DNA of 64,000 bases from an uncultured Lachnospiraceae bacterium (GCA_910588845.1 CAJURU010000004.1:1-64000); one strand, 5' to 3'; positions 22,429-31,667 are shown, counted from the first letter of the stretch. The notes: generated by a model not told the origin, from the letters alone. Numbers and translations: made by a program.

Positions 22429-23838
22429 ATGGGTGATAAGGACAAAAAGCTGGGGCTTGCAAGCGTTGTGTCAATTTCAGTAGGCTTGATCGTTGCCACA
22501 AGCTGTCTGGTGTCTCTGGGACAGGGAGCAGGGGAAGTCGGCGTCGTATTTATAGGGGCGATGATAATAGCCTGTCTGCTGAACATGACGACGGTAGCGT
22601 CGCTTTCGGAGTTAAATGCGTTGATGCCAAATACGACAGGGGGGCTTGCCCAATATACCCTGGCGGGCATGGGACCTTTCCCGACATTGATTTCTATGGT
22701 AGGCGGATATCTGATCTGTAATATGTTGTCTACAGGCGTGGAGGCATCCATTTTCTCCTATGCCATGGAAGATACGTTCCCTTTGCCAATTCCGAGTATT
22801 GGTTATACATTGATTGTGACGGTGGCCATAACAATTGCTAATTTGTATGGCGTGGATATGTTTGCGAAGATTCAGGACTGGGTGGCGTTTCTTCTTCTGG
22901 GGTCTATGCTGGGACTGGGAGCGATTGGCATGTTCCGGCTGGGAACGGGGACGGTTGTGGAACAGCCGCTCTCTATGGCGTCAAGCCCGGGGAGCGTAGT
23001 TTCCATGACAGCCGTTGCATTCTGGCTGTTTATCGGGGCGGAATATGTCATCCCGGTTTCTAAGGATGTGAGAAACGCCAAACGCAACGTGCCTTTGGGG
23101 ATGATGATAGGGCTTGCGCTTCTGTGTGTGGTACAGTCCATTATGATCTTGGGCTTCCACAATTATACGCCTTGGGGAGAGCTGGCAAATTCGGCGGCGC
23201 CGCACCTTCTCTACGGACAGAATCTTTTGGGGACGCCCGGAAAGATTTGGATGACTTTAGTGGGAGCGCTTGCGGTAATCAGCACGCAGAATTCCACAGT
23301 AAACGGGCTGGCAAGCATCTGTCAGGGCATGGCGAAAATGAATATGATGCCGCGTGTGTTTGCAAAGACAAATAAACATAATGTGCCGTATGTGGGCGTG
23401 ATTTTTGTCAGCGTGGTAATCTTCTGTTTTGCGGCATTCAGCGATGGTTCCTCAGATGCGATCAGTTTCTTGATTCTGGTTGGCTCGGTATTCTGGATGA
23501 TTTCATACATATTGGCGAACATGGATGTTTTAATTCTGCGCCGTAAGCTGCCCAAAGCGCCGCGTTCATTTAAGGTGCCGTTAGGACCGGTGTTTCCACT
23601 GATTGGCATTGCCGGAACAGTCTACATGATTTTAAATATTTCGACCGATCCGGCAGAATGCAAAACCATTTGGGCGTTGACGGCAATCGCCTTTGCGCTG
23701 CTGGCAATTTACTCGTTTTTCTGGATAAAATATAAAATGAAAATGCCGGTATTCAAAAGCGTTCCCATGGAAAAAGTAATGGCGATGGAAAATGATATGT
23801 TCTACGCGATACGCAAGCGCAGGGGATTGTGGAGATAG
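22429..23838 (+). CDS. APC-superfamily amino acid permease
   Basis: A 469-residue membrane protein with about 12 hydrophobic helices. The first helix, ASVVSISVGLIVATSCLVSL, contains the unwound substrate region usual in APC transporters. It is the last gene of the amino-acid island and follows the PII-like gene. Substrate cannot be assigned from sequence; the neighbouring genes suggest amino or imino acids. The ATG at 22429 follows a good AAGGAG. Confidence 0.85.
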   Translation: MGDKDKKLGLASVVSISVGLIVATSCLVSLGQGAGEVGVVFIGAMIIACLLNMTTVASLSELNALMPNTTGGLAQYTLAGMGPFPTLISMVGGYLICNMLSTGVEASIFSYAMEDTFPLPIPSIGYTLIVTVAITIANLYGVDMFAKIQDWVAFLLLGSMLGLGAIGMFRLGTGTVVEQPLSMASSPGSVVSMTAVAFWLFIGAEYVIPVSKDVRNAKRNVPLGMMIGLALLCVVQSIMILGFHNYTPWGELANSAAPHLLYGQNLLGTPGKIWMTLVGALAVISTQNSTVNGLASICQGMAKMNMMPRVFAKTNKHNVPYVGVIFVSVVIFCFAAFSDGSSDAISFLILVGSVFWMISYILANMDVLILRRKLPKAPRSFKVPLGPVFPLIGIAGTVYMILNISTDPAECKTIWALTAIAFALLAIYSFFWIKYKMKMPVFKSVPMEKVMAMENDMFYAIRKRRGLWR

Positions 23839-23890
23839 AAACTCCTGTTTGTGAATGAGGGGGAACGCCTCAATAGAAAAAGTCAGGCCT

Positions 23891-23925
23891 TATCAATTTA
23901 TATTTGATGGGTCTGACTTTTTATT
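23891..23925. terminator. Bidirectional terminator between convergent genes
   Basis: AGTCAGGCC and GGTCTGACT arms with an inner TATCAA/TTGATG pairing, flanked by A-rich sequence on the left and TTTTT on the right. It serves the permease on the plus strand and the Ig-like hydrolase on the minus strand. Confidence 0.75.
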
Positions 23926-23936
23926 GTGTTTTGAAC

Positions 23937-26387
23937 TTAGCGTACAGGCCTGGCAATCATCACGATATTCCGATCCGGGGAATAGGGACGCAATGGTTTT
24001 TCTAAGCGGTAGCCGTCGCCGTAGTACATAGAGACGTGGTAAATATTCTTGTACCGCCCATTGGAATAGGGCGCTTTATAGAATATTAAGTCTCCCGGCC
24101 GCAGCTTGGACACATTCAGGCCTCGGTAGGAAATGACCTTTCCGGTACGCTCCATGTATGATGCCATGGCTGCCGCGGTTGGCGCCCAGGAGGGGATGCC
24201 CCCTAAGAGCCCGGTATCACAGCCGTAGGAGCGGAATACCAGGGAACTGCAATCGTAGTAGCCGCTGCTCATGCGCCGTGCCTGGCTGTAGGAAGAACTG
24301 TACATAATATTGTAGCCGGTTTTGCAGGCATCAATTGCGCGCTGAGGAACGACCTGTACCTGGAATGTGAAACGGTTGCCGTCTGCTGTGACGGAAATTT
24401 TGGTGGTTCCGCATTTTTGTCCTTTGACAACGCCTGTCCTGCTTACGGTGGCAATGGACTTTTTCATGGAATGATATGTAATGTTACTCTGGGCACATAC
24501 GCCGGATAACTTAATCCTGGTCGTCTTCTTCGGCGCCAGCAGAGTGCCGGAAGTTTTCAGACTGGGATTGGTAACGATAATTGTGTGTTTTATCGTTTTG
24601 CCATCTGCCTTGATGGTCAACGTTGTCTTTCCGGTTTTCTTGCCTGCCGTGATAGTGCCGTCAGGAGAAATGGACGCCAGAGATTTCTTTTTCAGCTTCC
24701 ATGTTGTGTTGCTGTAAGAAGTCAGGCCGCTCAAGCTAACTTTCTGTGAATGGCCCAATGAGACAACGGTATTTTTGTTATTCGTTTTCGGTTGGGAGAC
24801 CTTTAAGCTTGTTATGTATTCCTTGGCGGTGCCGTCTGAATAGCCGATGACCGCTGTGATTTTTGCCGAGCCATATTTTAAGCCGCTGACGTTGCCTGTA
24901 TGGCGGTTTACAGAGGCGATTCTCGGATTGGAGGACGTCCATTCTGTGCTGGTGATCTTGACGCCGGATTTCTCGACGTGTTCTAAGGTCAGAGCCTTGT
25001 GCGTGCCGACGGCCACGGCTGCCTGTTGCTGTACAATGCCTGCGCCGATAACTTTGATGCTGCAAGTTTGTTTGCATGTGACCTGCTGACCGTCTACATA
25101 TGTAGTATAGTATGCGTTTAAAGTAGTTTTTCCTATCTCGCGTGCTGTAATCTTGCAGGCGTTTCCGTCGGCCTTGAGTTTGGCGACGGAAGGATTAGAC
25201 AGCTCAAAAGAAACATTGTCCTGCTCGGAGGTGTCGGACATATAAATTGTTGTGCTGCCGCCTTTCATCAAAGTCTGTGAGGAGCGGCTGAGTTTATGGC
25301 TGTTTCTGAGCACGGTAACTTCGCAGGAAACTTTGGCGCCGGGTACGGACGCTGTGATGGTAGCAGTTCCAGAGCGAACGCCAGTAATCTTCCCATCGCG
25401 CGATACCTTTGCTACTTTAGGGTTGGAGGAGCGGAAGGTAAGTTTGGAAGATGGGTGCGCCGAGGCGTCCAGGGTATGTTCGCTTTCTGCAAAGAGAATA
25501 ACTTTTTCCGAGCTCATCCTGACAGAAGGCTTTTTTACGGTAACTTTACAGGATTTTTTAAGTCCATGGCAGGCTGCCGTAATGGTAACAGTACCTCTTT
25601 TCCTGGGGGTTATCTCACCCTTATCGTTTACCTCTGCAATCGTTTTGTCTGAGGACTTCCAGGTGATGTTTCCTTTGGGGGCAACCTGAACATGCAGCTC
25701 TACAGGGTTCTTAACATAAGCTCTCTTATCACGTTCTAATTCCAGCGAGGGCTCTTTGACGGTGACTTTACAGGTGGCTGATACGCCGTTTGCCGTGGCA
25801 GTGATGGTTGCCGTTCCAGCTTTCTTAGGCTTGAGATTACCCTTTTGGCTGACTGTGACGACGGATTTGTTGGAGGAGCGCCATTTTGCAGCGCCGGAGG
25901 GCGCGGTTTTCGCGCTTAATGTTGAAGTCTGGCATGTATATAAAGTTAGTTTCTTCTTATTTAAAGTAATCTTATTTGTTACAGTGACAGTGCAGGAAGA
26001 AGAGGCGGTGTAAGTGCGGCCTGCCGATTTGAGTACGGCGTTAGCAGTAATCACAGCTTTTCCAGATTTATGTGCGCTGACAAGTCCCTGTGCTGAGACA
26101 GAAGCGATATCCTGTTTGTTGGATGACCAGGATATCTGTAATTGATTGTCTGTAACTGAGGTATCGTAACCAGAAACGGATGATTTTAACTGTAAGGTAG
26201 AACCAGCAGTAAGGCTGGCGGTGCTCTGATTTAAGCTGGCAGACAGCTTCGTAACTGCCTGCGTAGATTCTGATTGAACATTGGATTCCATCTGTGCACC
26301 GGAAAGTTCGGCTGCCTGGGAGATAACGGGCGTTTCCAGTATCAGCAGACAGCTCAGTGCAAAGGGGATTAATTTCTTGATTTTCAT
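23937..26387 (-). CDS. Secreted Ig-like (BIG2) repeat protein with C-terminal NlpC/P60 peptidase
   Basis: 816 residues. The signal peptide (residues about 1-26, ending SQAAE) is followed by eight or so bacterial Ig-like repeats of the BIG2 type, with recurrent patterns such as WSSNKQDIASVSAQGLVSA and GTATITA. The C-terminal 135 residues form an NlpC/P60 domain: catalytic Cys in YDCSSLV, His in IYHVSMYYG, and PGDLIFYK between them. This is predicted to cleave peptide cross-links of peptidoglycan outside the cell. AGGAGG precedes the ATG. The Ig array probably anchors or spaces the enzyme in the wall. No LPxTG or membrane anchor is present. Confidence 0.9.
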   Translation of the reverse strand: MKIKKLIPFALSCLLILETPVISQAAELSGAQMESNVQSESTQAVTKLSASLNQSTASLTAGSTLQLKSSVSGYDTSVTDNQLQISWSSNKQDIASVSAQGLVSAHKSGKAVITANAVLKSAGRTYTASSSCTVTVTNKITLNKKKLTLYTCQTSTLSAKTAPSGAAKWRSSNKSVVTVSQKGNLKPKKAGTATITATANGVSATCKVTVKEPSLELERDKRAYVKNPVELHVQVAPKGNITWKSSDKTIAEVNDKGEITPRKRGTVTITAACHGLKKSCKVTVKKPSVRMSSEKVILFAESEHTLDASAHPSSKLTFRSSNPKVAKVSRDGKITGVRSGTATITASVPGAKVSCEVTVLRNSHKLSRSSQTLMKGGSTTIYMSDTSEQDNVSFELSNPSVAKLKADGNACKITAREIGKTTLNAYYTTYVDGQQVTCKQTCSIKVIGAGIVQQQAAVAVGTHKALTLEHVEKSGVKITSTEWTSSNPRIASVNRHTGNVSGLKYGSAKITAVIGYSDGTAKEYITSLKVSQPKTNNKNTVVSLGHSQKVSLSGLTSYSNTTWKLKKKSLASISPDGTITAGKKTGKTTLTIKADGKTIKHTIIVTNPSLKTSGTLLAPKKTTRIKLSGVCAQSNITYHSMKKSIATVSRTGVVKGQKCGTTKISVTADGNRFTFQVQVVPQRAIDACKTGYNIMYSSSYSQARRMSSGYYDCSSLVFRSYGCDTGLLGGIPSWAPTAAAMASYMERTGKVISYRGLNVSKLRPGDLIFYKAPYSNGRYKNIYHVSMYYGDGYRLEKPLRPYSPDRNIVMIARPVR

Positions 26388-26435
26388 TCGTAACGCCTCC
26401 TAAAATAAAAATAAAACAACACGACACATATCTAT

Positions 26436-26464
26436 ATGATAATCTCTTTGCGTGTGAGAATCAA
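26436..26464 (-). promoter_or_regulatory. Promoter of the Ig-like/NlpC gene
   Basis: On the minus strand TTGATT (26464-26459), a 17-base spacer and TATCAT (26441-26436) lie about 50 bases upstream of the start. Confidence 0.55.
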
Positions 26465-26515
26465 GAGGAGATTGCGTAATTGGAAATAATTTAACAGTGC
26501 ATTAGATATTTCAAC

Positions 26516-26544
26516 TTGCTTTTTGGGAAAGATAATGTTATAGT
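26516..26544 (+). promoter_or_regulatory. nrdDG promoter
   Basis: TTGCTT (26516-26521), 17-base spacer, TATAGT (26539-26544) with an extended TG (26536-26537). The two NrdR-like boxes lie directly downstream. Confidence 0.7.
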
Positions 26545-26549
26545 GGGTA

Positions 26550-26592
26550 AGCATATATAGTACCTGTAAACAAGAATTATACTATATTTAGT
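26550..26592 (+). promoter_or_regulatory. Tandem NrdR-box-like operator
   Basis: AGCATATATAGT (26550-26561) and ACTATATTTAGT (26581-26592) share 9 of 12 positions and are imperfect palindromes centred exactly 31 bp apart, about three helical turns. NrdR, the ATP/dATP-sensing repressor of ribonucleotide reductase genes, is known to bind pairs of such boxes with 31-32 bp spacing. Placement at and after the predicted start site fits repression. Confidence 0.65.
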
Positions 26593-26611
26593 TATTTTGA
26601 AGGAGAATTTG

Positions 26612-28774
26612 ATGAAAATTATCAAGAGAAGCGGAAAAGAGACGGGGTTTGACAAAAGCAAAATTGTGGATGCCGTTGCCAAGGCAAATCAGGAGGTGGC
26701 GGAAAGCGACAGACTGTCGGAGGAGCAGATTGACAAGATAGCCCAGCATATTACCGACGCCTGCGCGTCCATGGAGCGGATATACAATGTGGAAGAGATT
26801 CAGGATATGGTAGAGAACGGGATTATGGCCTGCAAAGCGTACGAAGTGGCGAGGAAATATATCACATACCGCTACAAACGCGCGCTGGTGCGCAAATCCA
26901 ACTCAACGGATCAGCAGATTTTGAGCCTGATTGAGTGCGACAATGAGGAGATTAAACAGGAGAACTCTAATAAGAATCCAATTGTCAACAGCGTACAGAG
27001 GGATTATATGGCGGGTGAGGTCAGCAAAGATATTACCAGGCGATTTCTGCTGCCCGAAGACATTGTGCAGGCGCACGAAGAAGGGAAAATCCATTTTCAC
27101 GATTCCGATTACTTTGCGCAGCACATGCACAACTGCTGCCTCGTAAATCTGGAGGACATGCTTCAGAATGGCACGGTAATCAGCGAGACTATGATTGAAC
27201 GCCCTAAGAGTTTTTCCACGGCGTGCAATGTAGCTACCCAGGCGATTGCACAGATTGCCAGCTCACAGTATGGCGGGCAGAGTATTACGCTGTCCCACCT
27301 TGCGCCTTTTGTGGAGGTAAGCCGGCAGAAATTGCGGAAAATGGTGCGGCGGGAATACATGGCGGCAGGGCTGCCGTTGGTGGAGGAGAAGGTAAACGAA
27401 GTGGCGGAGATGCGTGTTAAAGAGGAAATCCGCCGCGGGGTACAGATGATTCAGTACCAGGTAATTACATTGATGACAACCAATGGACAGGCGCCGTTTG
27501 TCACCGTGTTCATGTACTTGAACGAAGTTGAAGAGGGCAGGCTTAGAGATGACCTTGCGTTGGTAATCAAAGAAATGTTGTTACAGCGGATGCAGGGCGT
27601 CAAAAATGAGAAGGGCGTCTATATTACGCCGGCGTTTCCCAAGTTGATTTATGTGCTTGAGGAGGATAATATACGCGAAGGGAGCCGTTACTGGGATTTA
27701 ACCAGGCTGGCGGCCAAATGTACGGCCAAACGCATGGTGCCGGATTATATTTCAGAGAAAGTCATGAAGGAAAATAAACAGGGCTATTGTTATCCCTGCA
27801 TGGGATGCCGTTCTTTTCTGACGGTATACCATGATAAGGACAACCAACCGCAATTTTATGGCAGATTTAATCAGGGCGTCGTGACGATCAATCTGGTAGA
27901 CGTCGCTTGTTCTTCCAAGGGAGACAGAGATAAATTTTGGCGTATTTTTGACGAAAGGCTTGAACTGTGCCGGAGGGCGTTAATGCTCCGCCATGAACGT
28001 TTAAAAGGAACACCCTCGGACGTGGCGCCGATTCTGTGGCAGTATGGCGCGCTTGCGCGCCTGAAAAAGGGAGAAGTTATTGATGAGCTGCTCTATCACG
28101 GATATTCCACAATTTCTTTGGGCTATGCGGGGCTTTGTGAGTGTACCAGATATATGACCGGCAAATCCCATACGGATGCGGCGGCAACGCCGTTTGCCCT
28201 GAAGGTTATGGAGCATATGAATGCGGCATGTCAGCGCTGGCGAGAAGAGAGTGACATTGATTTCAGTCTTTACGGTACGCCGCTTGAGTCCACCACATAT
28301 AAGTTTGCCAAATGTTTGCAGCGAAGGTTTGGTGTGATTGAGGGAGTGACCGATAAGAATTATATTACCAACAGCTACCATATTCATGTGACGGAGGAGA
28401 TTGACGCATTCAGCAAGTTGACTTTTGAGGCGCAGTTCCAGAAACTTTCGCCCGGAGGTGCGGTCAGCTATGTCGAAGTACCAAATATGCAGGGTAATAT
28501 CGACGCGGTTCTCACTGTTATGCAGCATATTTATGAGAATATTATGTACGGAGAGCTGAACACAAAGAGCGACTATTGTCAGGTGTGCGGTTATGAGGGT
28601 GAAATTAAAATTGTGTCGGACAAGCATGGAAAGCTGGTATGGGAATGCCCCAACTGCCAGAACCAAGATGAGAGTAAGATGAATGTGGCGCGCAGAACAT
28701 GCGGCTATATTGGCACGCAGTTCTGGAATCAGGGAAGAACCCAGGAAATTCAGGAGAGAGTGATGCATCTGTAA
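26612..28774 (+). CDS. nrdD: Anaerobic ribonucleoside-triphosphate reductase
   Basis: Class III glycyl-radical enzyme reducing NTPs to dNTPs under anaerobiosis. The 720-residue product (ATG 26612, AAGGAG upstream) has an N-terminal ATP-cone (residues about 1-95, MKIIKRSGKETGFDKSKI and onward) for dATP control, the barrel with HIHDSDYFAQHMHNC-like segment (IHFHDSDYFAQHMHNCCLVN, about 155-174), and a C-terminal zinc site CQVCG...CPNCQ. It ends with the glycyl-radical loop RRTCGYIGTQFW. Its activase NrdG follows. The operator region carries NrdR-like boxes. Confidence 0.97.
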   Translation: MKIIKRSGKETGFDKSKIVDAVAKANQEVAESDRLSEEQIDKIAQHITDACASMERIYNVEEIQDMVENGIMACKAYEVARKYITYRYKRALVRKSNSTDQQILSLIECDNEEIKQENSNKNPIVNSVQRDYMAGEVSKDITRRFLLPEDIVQAHEEGKIHFHDSDYFAQHMHNCCLVNLEDMLQNGTVISETMIERPKSFSTACNVATQAIAQIASSQYGGQSITLSHLAPFVEVSRQKLRKMVRREYMAAGLPLVEEKVNEVAEMRVKEEIRRGVQMIQYQVITLMTTNGQAPFVTVFMYLNEVEEGRLRDDLALVIKEMLLQRMQGVKNEKGVYITPAFPKLIYVLEEDNIREGSRYWDLTRLAAKCTAKRMVPDYISEKVMKENKQGYCYPCMGCRSFLTVYHDKDNQPQFYGRFNQGVVTINLVDVACSSKGDRDKFWRIFDERLELCRRALMLRHERLKGTPSDVAPILWQYGALARLKKGEVIDELLYHGYSTISLGYAGLCECTRYMTGKSHTDAAATPFALKVMEHMNAACQRWREESDIDFSLYGTPLESTTYKFAKCLQRRFGVIEGVTDKNYITNSYHIHVTEEIDAFSKLTFEAQFQKLSPGGAVSYVEVPNMQGNIDAVLTVMQHIYENIMYGELNTKSDYCQVCGYEGEIKIVSDKHGKLVWECPNCQNQDESKMNVARRTCGYIGTQFWNQGRTQEIQERVMHL

Positions 28775-28848
28775 ATAGAGTGGATGATGGAAAAAGAGAC
28801 GCTTTACCGCGATATTTCGACAAATAACAAAGGGGAGATGCTTTTACT

Positions 28849-29370
28849 GTGAATTATGGGCAGATTAAGAAGACAGATATAGCGAATGGGCCGGGCGTGC
28901 GTGTTTCCCTGTTTGTGTCGGGATGTACCCATCACTGCGAGGGATGTTTTAACTCGGAAACGTGGGATTTTGAGTATGGACAGGAATTTACAGAGGCAAC
29001 GCAGGAAGAGCTTCTCGGGCTTTTGGAACCTGATTTTATTTCTGGTCTGACGGTGCTGGGAGGAGAGCCGTTTGAACCTGTCAATCAGCGTGTGCTGCTG
29101 CCGTTTCTGAAGAAGGTAAGGAAGCGGTATCCGCATAAGACGATCTGGTGTTATACGGGCTATCTGCTAGATAGGCAGCTGTGGAAGCAAAGCGCGGCGA
29201 GATGCGAGGCTACGGACGAAATGTTATCGCTTCTCGACGTCCTGGTAGATGGGGAATTTGTGCAGAGAGAGAAAGATATTTCCCTGCGGTTTCGCGGTTC
29301 AAAGAACCAGCGGGTAATTGACGTTTCTCAAAGTATTGCACAGGGCAGAATATGCCTATTTGAATTATAA
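28849..29370 (+). CDS. nrdG: Anaerobic ribonucleotide reductase activating protein
   Basis: Radical-SAM activase that generates the glycyl radical on NrdD. The 173 residues start at GTG 28849 with AGGGGAG about 12 bases upstream. The 4Fe-4S ligands are C26, C30 and C33 in CTHHCEGC, followed by FNSETWDF and the LTVLGGEPF motif. It sits 74 bases after nrdD in the same orientation and is presumably cotranscribed. Confidence 0.95.
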   Translation: MNYGQIKKTDIANGPGVRVSLFVSGCTHHCEGCFNSETWDFEYGQEFTEATQEELLGLLEPDFISGLTVLGGEPFEPVNQRVLLPFLKKVRKRYPHKTIWCYTGYLLDRQLWKQSAARCEATDEMLSLLDVLVDGEFVQREKDISLRFRGSKNQRVIDVSQSIAQGRICLFEL

Positions 29371-29662
29371 ACATTTTCCTGATGGAAGATAAAAATGGTA
29401 ATGTAATCAAGCAGTTTTTCTGCATATCTTTTAGAATATTCAGTCGAAGCCAGTCGCAAATGGTATGCTTTCATGCACAGTTGTTATGTTTACCGGGATG
29501 GGCGGAGCTGTTATAATTTATGCGAGGTTATTGTTCTCCCTACTTGAATGATATTTATCAGTGGACAGTAACTATTAAGAAAAGAATAAGAAAATATTTG
29601 CAAAAGATACATTACCTTGCTGGGGAGCAAGTGGTATTATTGGAAAAGGGAAGTATAGCAAT
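29371..29662 (+). other. Intergenic region with a promoter
   Basis: No credible gene. It contains a promoter TTTACC (29489-29494), 17-base spacer, TATAAT (29512-29517), which probably serves the PAS-like gene at 29663. A 67-codon open frame at 29520 has no ribosome binding site and no recognisable protein features. No terminator for nrdDG was found with confidence. Confidence 0.5.
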
Positions 29663-30067
29663 ATGGAATATCAGGATAAGTATGGGGTACCAGAGTATTA
29701 TAAAATTATGCTGGTATCTTTAAAACCAGACGGTTGCAGGATTTTAAAAGGACCAAGAGAGGAGAAGAAGCTGGCGGAAATCTTGAGAGATGATTATCAT
29801 ATAGGCAGATATGAGAAGATGATTCAGCTCGTAGTTCGTGAAATGGTGGAGGAAAACGACCGGGAGCGCATTTTGCGTTTTCTTTCCACGGAGAATCTGC
29901 GGGAGAGGTTTTGCAGCGGGGAAACAAAAGTCGTCTGCTCTTATCTGCGGAAAATTGATGGGGAGATGCAGCCGGTATCGGCAGCAATATTTCCCCGAAG
30001 ATTTGGGGAGCAGGGAGAGCTTCAGGAATTTATGATTTATGTCAGCGCCCATCGAAGCGCCAGCTAA
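29663..30067 (+). CDS. Hypothetical stand-alone PAS-like protein
   Basis: 134 residues. The pattern YYKIMLVSLKPDGCRILKG, then ERILRFLSTENLRERF and YLRKIDGEMQPVSAAIFP, resembles the sensor (PAS-like) module that precedes GGDEF domains in many clostridial diguanylate cyclases. Here it ends without any output domain. It could be a remnant of a larger signalling protein or an autonomous sensor. The ribosome binding site is poor (GGGAAG). Confidence 0.45.
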   Translation: MEYQDKYGVPEYYKIMLVSLKPDGCRILKGPREEKKLAEILRDDYHIGRYEKMIQLVVREMVEENDRERILRFLSTENLRERFCSGETKVVCSYLRKIDGEMQPVSAAIFPRRFGEQGELQEFMIYVSAHRSAS

Positions 30068-30140
30068 GACAGCAGCCAGACGGATGAAAAGAATTCCACG
30101 GACAATTAAGGGAAATATCATCAAGAATTGAGGGATGCGT

Positions 30141-31622
30141 ATGGGAAAACGAGGACGCAGAAAGAAACAGAAACAAAAGGTCATTGTGATCAGCGTGGCT
30201 TTGACGCTGACAGTGCTGGCGGGAGTGTATGTTGCTATTTCGTTTTACTTTAGCAGCCATTTTTTCTTCCGAGCCAAGATTAACGGCTGGCGGGTCGGAG
30301 GGATGGACCTTACAGCGGCTGAGGAGAAGGTGGGAGACGGTGTAGAAGATTATCTTTTGACCGTATTTGACAGGGACGGTGGCAAGCACCATGTATACGG
30401 GGCGGACATTGCATGTTCCTATGTGCCGGACGGTTCCGTGGAGAAATTGCTGAATGCGCAGAATCCAGTGCAGTGGGTGGGGGCGATTTTTGCTCCGCAT
30501 GAAAGTGAAGTGCCAATCACCATGGAATATAAGGAAGAATTGATTTCCCAAGCGGTGGAAAGTATGGATTGTTTTCAGAAAGAAAACATCACAGACCCCG
30601 AAAGCGCGCGTATTGAGCTTGGGGAAGACGGCTACCATGTAGAGAAAGAGACGCCCGGGAACCGCATGGTTTTTGAGCGTGTGTTAGCGAAGGTAAAACA
30701 GGCGGTATCCGCCGGAGAGACGTCTGTACAGCTTACGGACGAAGATTACGTAAGCCCGGAGTATACCAGTGAGAGCAAGGAAATCGTGGAGACGATGGAA
30801 CGGATAGAGAAATATGAAAATGCGACCATTGATTACCAGATTAAGGATTCTAAGGAGCAGCTTGGCAAAGAACAGATCCGCGATTTTCTGACGGTAGACG
30901 GATTTAACGTTTCCCTGAAAGAGGACAAGATTACGGATTATGTGCAGATGCTTGCCAGCAAATATAACACGTATGCAGACGTGCGCAAATTTAAGACGTC
31001 ATCCAATGATACCGTTGAGATCGGCGGAGGCGATTACGGTTGGATTGTGGACAAGCCAGGAGAGGCCGAACAGCTAAAAGCAGATTTAAAGGCCGGTAAG
31101 CCGGTAAGCCGTGAGCCTGTCTATTCCCAACGCGCTTACGTCGAAGGCAAGGACGATATTGGGAATACATACGTGGAGATTGACTATACGAAGCAGCATA
31201 TGTGGTATTACGAGAATGGCGAATTAGTTGTAGAGAGTGATGTTGTTACGGGAAATATCAATAAAAATAATGGTTCACCCGACGGCGTGTTCAAGATTGT
31301 ATACAAGGACAGCCCGGCAGTATTGAAGGGCGAGGATTACGAGTCAGATGTGACTTATTTCATGCCGTTTGCCTATAATGTGGGTATTCACGACGCTTCC
31401 TGGCGCGGCGGCAAGTTTGGTGGAGAAATATATAAGAGCAGCGGTTCGCATGGCTGTATCAACGCACCTCTTGAAGTGGCGGACACAATTTATAAGAAGA
31501 TTGAGGTAGGCACGCCCGTAATAGCTTATTATCGGGAAGAGGTGGAATTGACTGCGGAGAATGCCAAGATTTCTAATGCATTCTCATATAAAGAGCCGGA
31601 CAAAAAAGAAGAAGGCCGTTAA
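30141..31622 (+). CDS. L,D-transpeptidase (YkuD) with peptidoglycan-binding domain
   Basis: 493 residues from ATG 30141 (GAGGG six bases upstream; an ATG at 30135 overlaps it). A basic N-terminus and one membrane helix (about residues 15-37) anchor a long extracellular part. Residues about 90-320 resemble the PG_binding_4 region, and the C-terminal YkuD domain begins TYVEIDYTKQHMWYYENGEL. Its catalytic motif has His in FAYNVGIHDASW and SHGCIN with the nucleophile Cys. It forms 3-3 cross-links or links proteins to the wall in place of penicillin-binding proteins. Confidence 0.92.
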   Translation: MGKRGRRKKQKQKVIVISVALTLTVLAGVYVAISFYFSSHFFFRAKINGWRVGGMDLTAAEEKVGDGVEDYLLTVFDRDGGKHHVYGADIACSYVPDGSVEKLLNAQNPVQWVGAIFAPHESEVPITMEYKEELISQAVESMDCFQKENITDPESARIELGEDGYHVEKETPGNRMVFERVLAKVKQAVSAGETSVQLTDEDYVSPEYTSESKEIVETMERIEKYENATIDYQIKDSKEQLGKEQIRDFLTVDGFNVSLKEDKITDYVQMLASKYNTYADVRKFKTSSNDTVEIGGGDYGWIVDKPGEAEQLKADLKAGKPVSREPVYSQRAYVEGKDDIGNTYVEIDYTKQHMWYYENGELVVESDVVTGNINKNNGSPDGVFKIVYKDSPAVLKGEDYESDVTYFMPFAYNVGIHDASWRGGKFGGEIYKSSGSHGCINAPLEVADTIYKKIEVGTPVIAYYREEVELTAENAKISNAFSYKEPDKKEEGR

Positions 31623-31634
31623 TAAGGCGGGGAC

Positions 31635-31655
31635 AAAGCGGGCAAATCCGCTTTA
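31635..31655 (+). terminator. Stem-loop after the L,D-transpeptidase gene
   Basis: AAAGCGG and CCGCTTT arms with a six-base loop, followed by AACTTAG. It lacks a U-run, so it may pair with the adjacent bidirectional structure at 31668 in ending transcription. Confidence 0.45.
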
Positions 31656-31667
31656 ACTTAGAAAAAG

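Noticed and set aside
24481..26013. Long open frames on the plus strand inside the Ig-like/NlpC gene
   Set aside because: They lack ribosome binding sites and mirror the repetitive minus-strand coding sequence.
29371..29520. tRNA or small RNA between nrdG and the PAS-like gene
   Set aside because: No cloverleaf, no T-loop consensus and no terminator-ended short transcript could be drawn.
29520..29723. 67-codon frame upstream of the PAS-like gene
   Set aside because: No ribosome binding site, overlaps the better-supported gene in another frame, starts within bases of the promoter -10.
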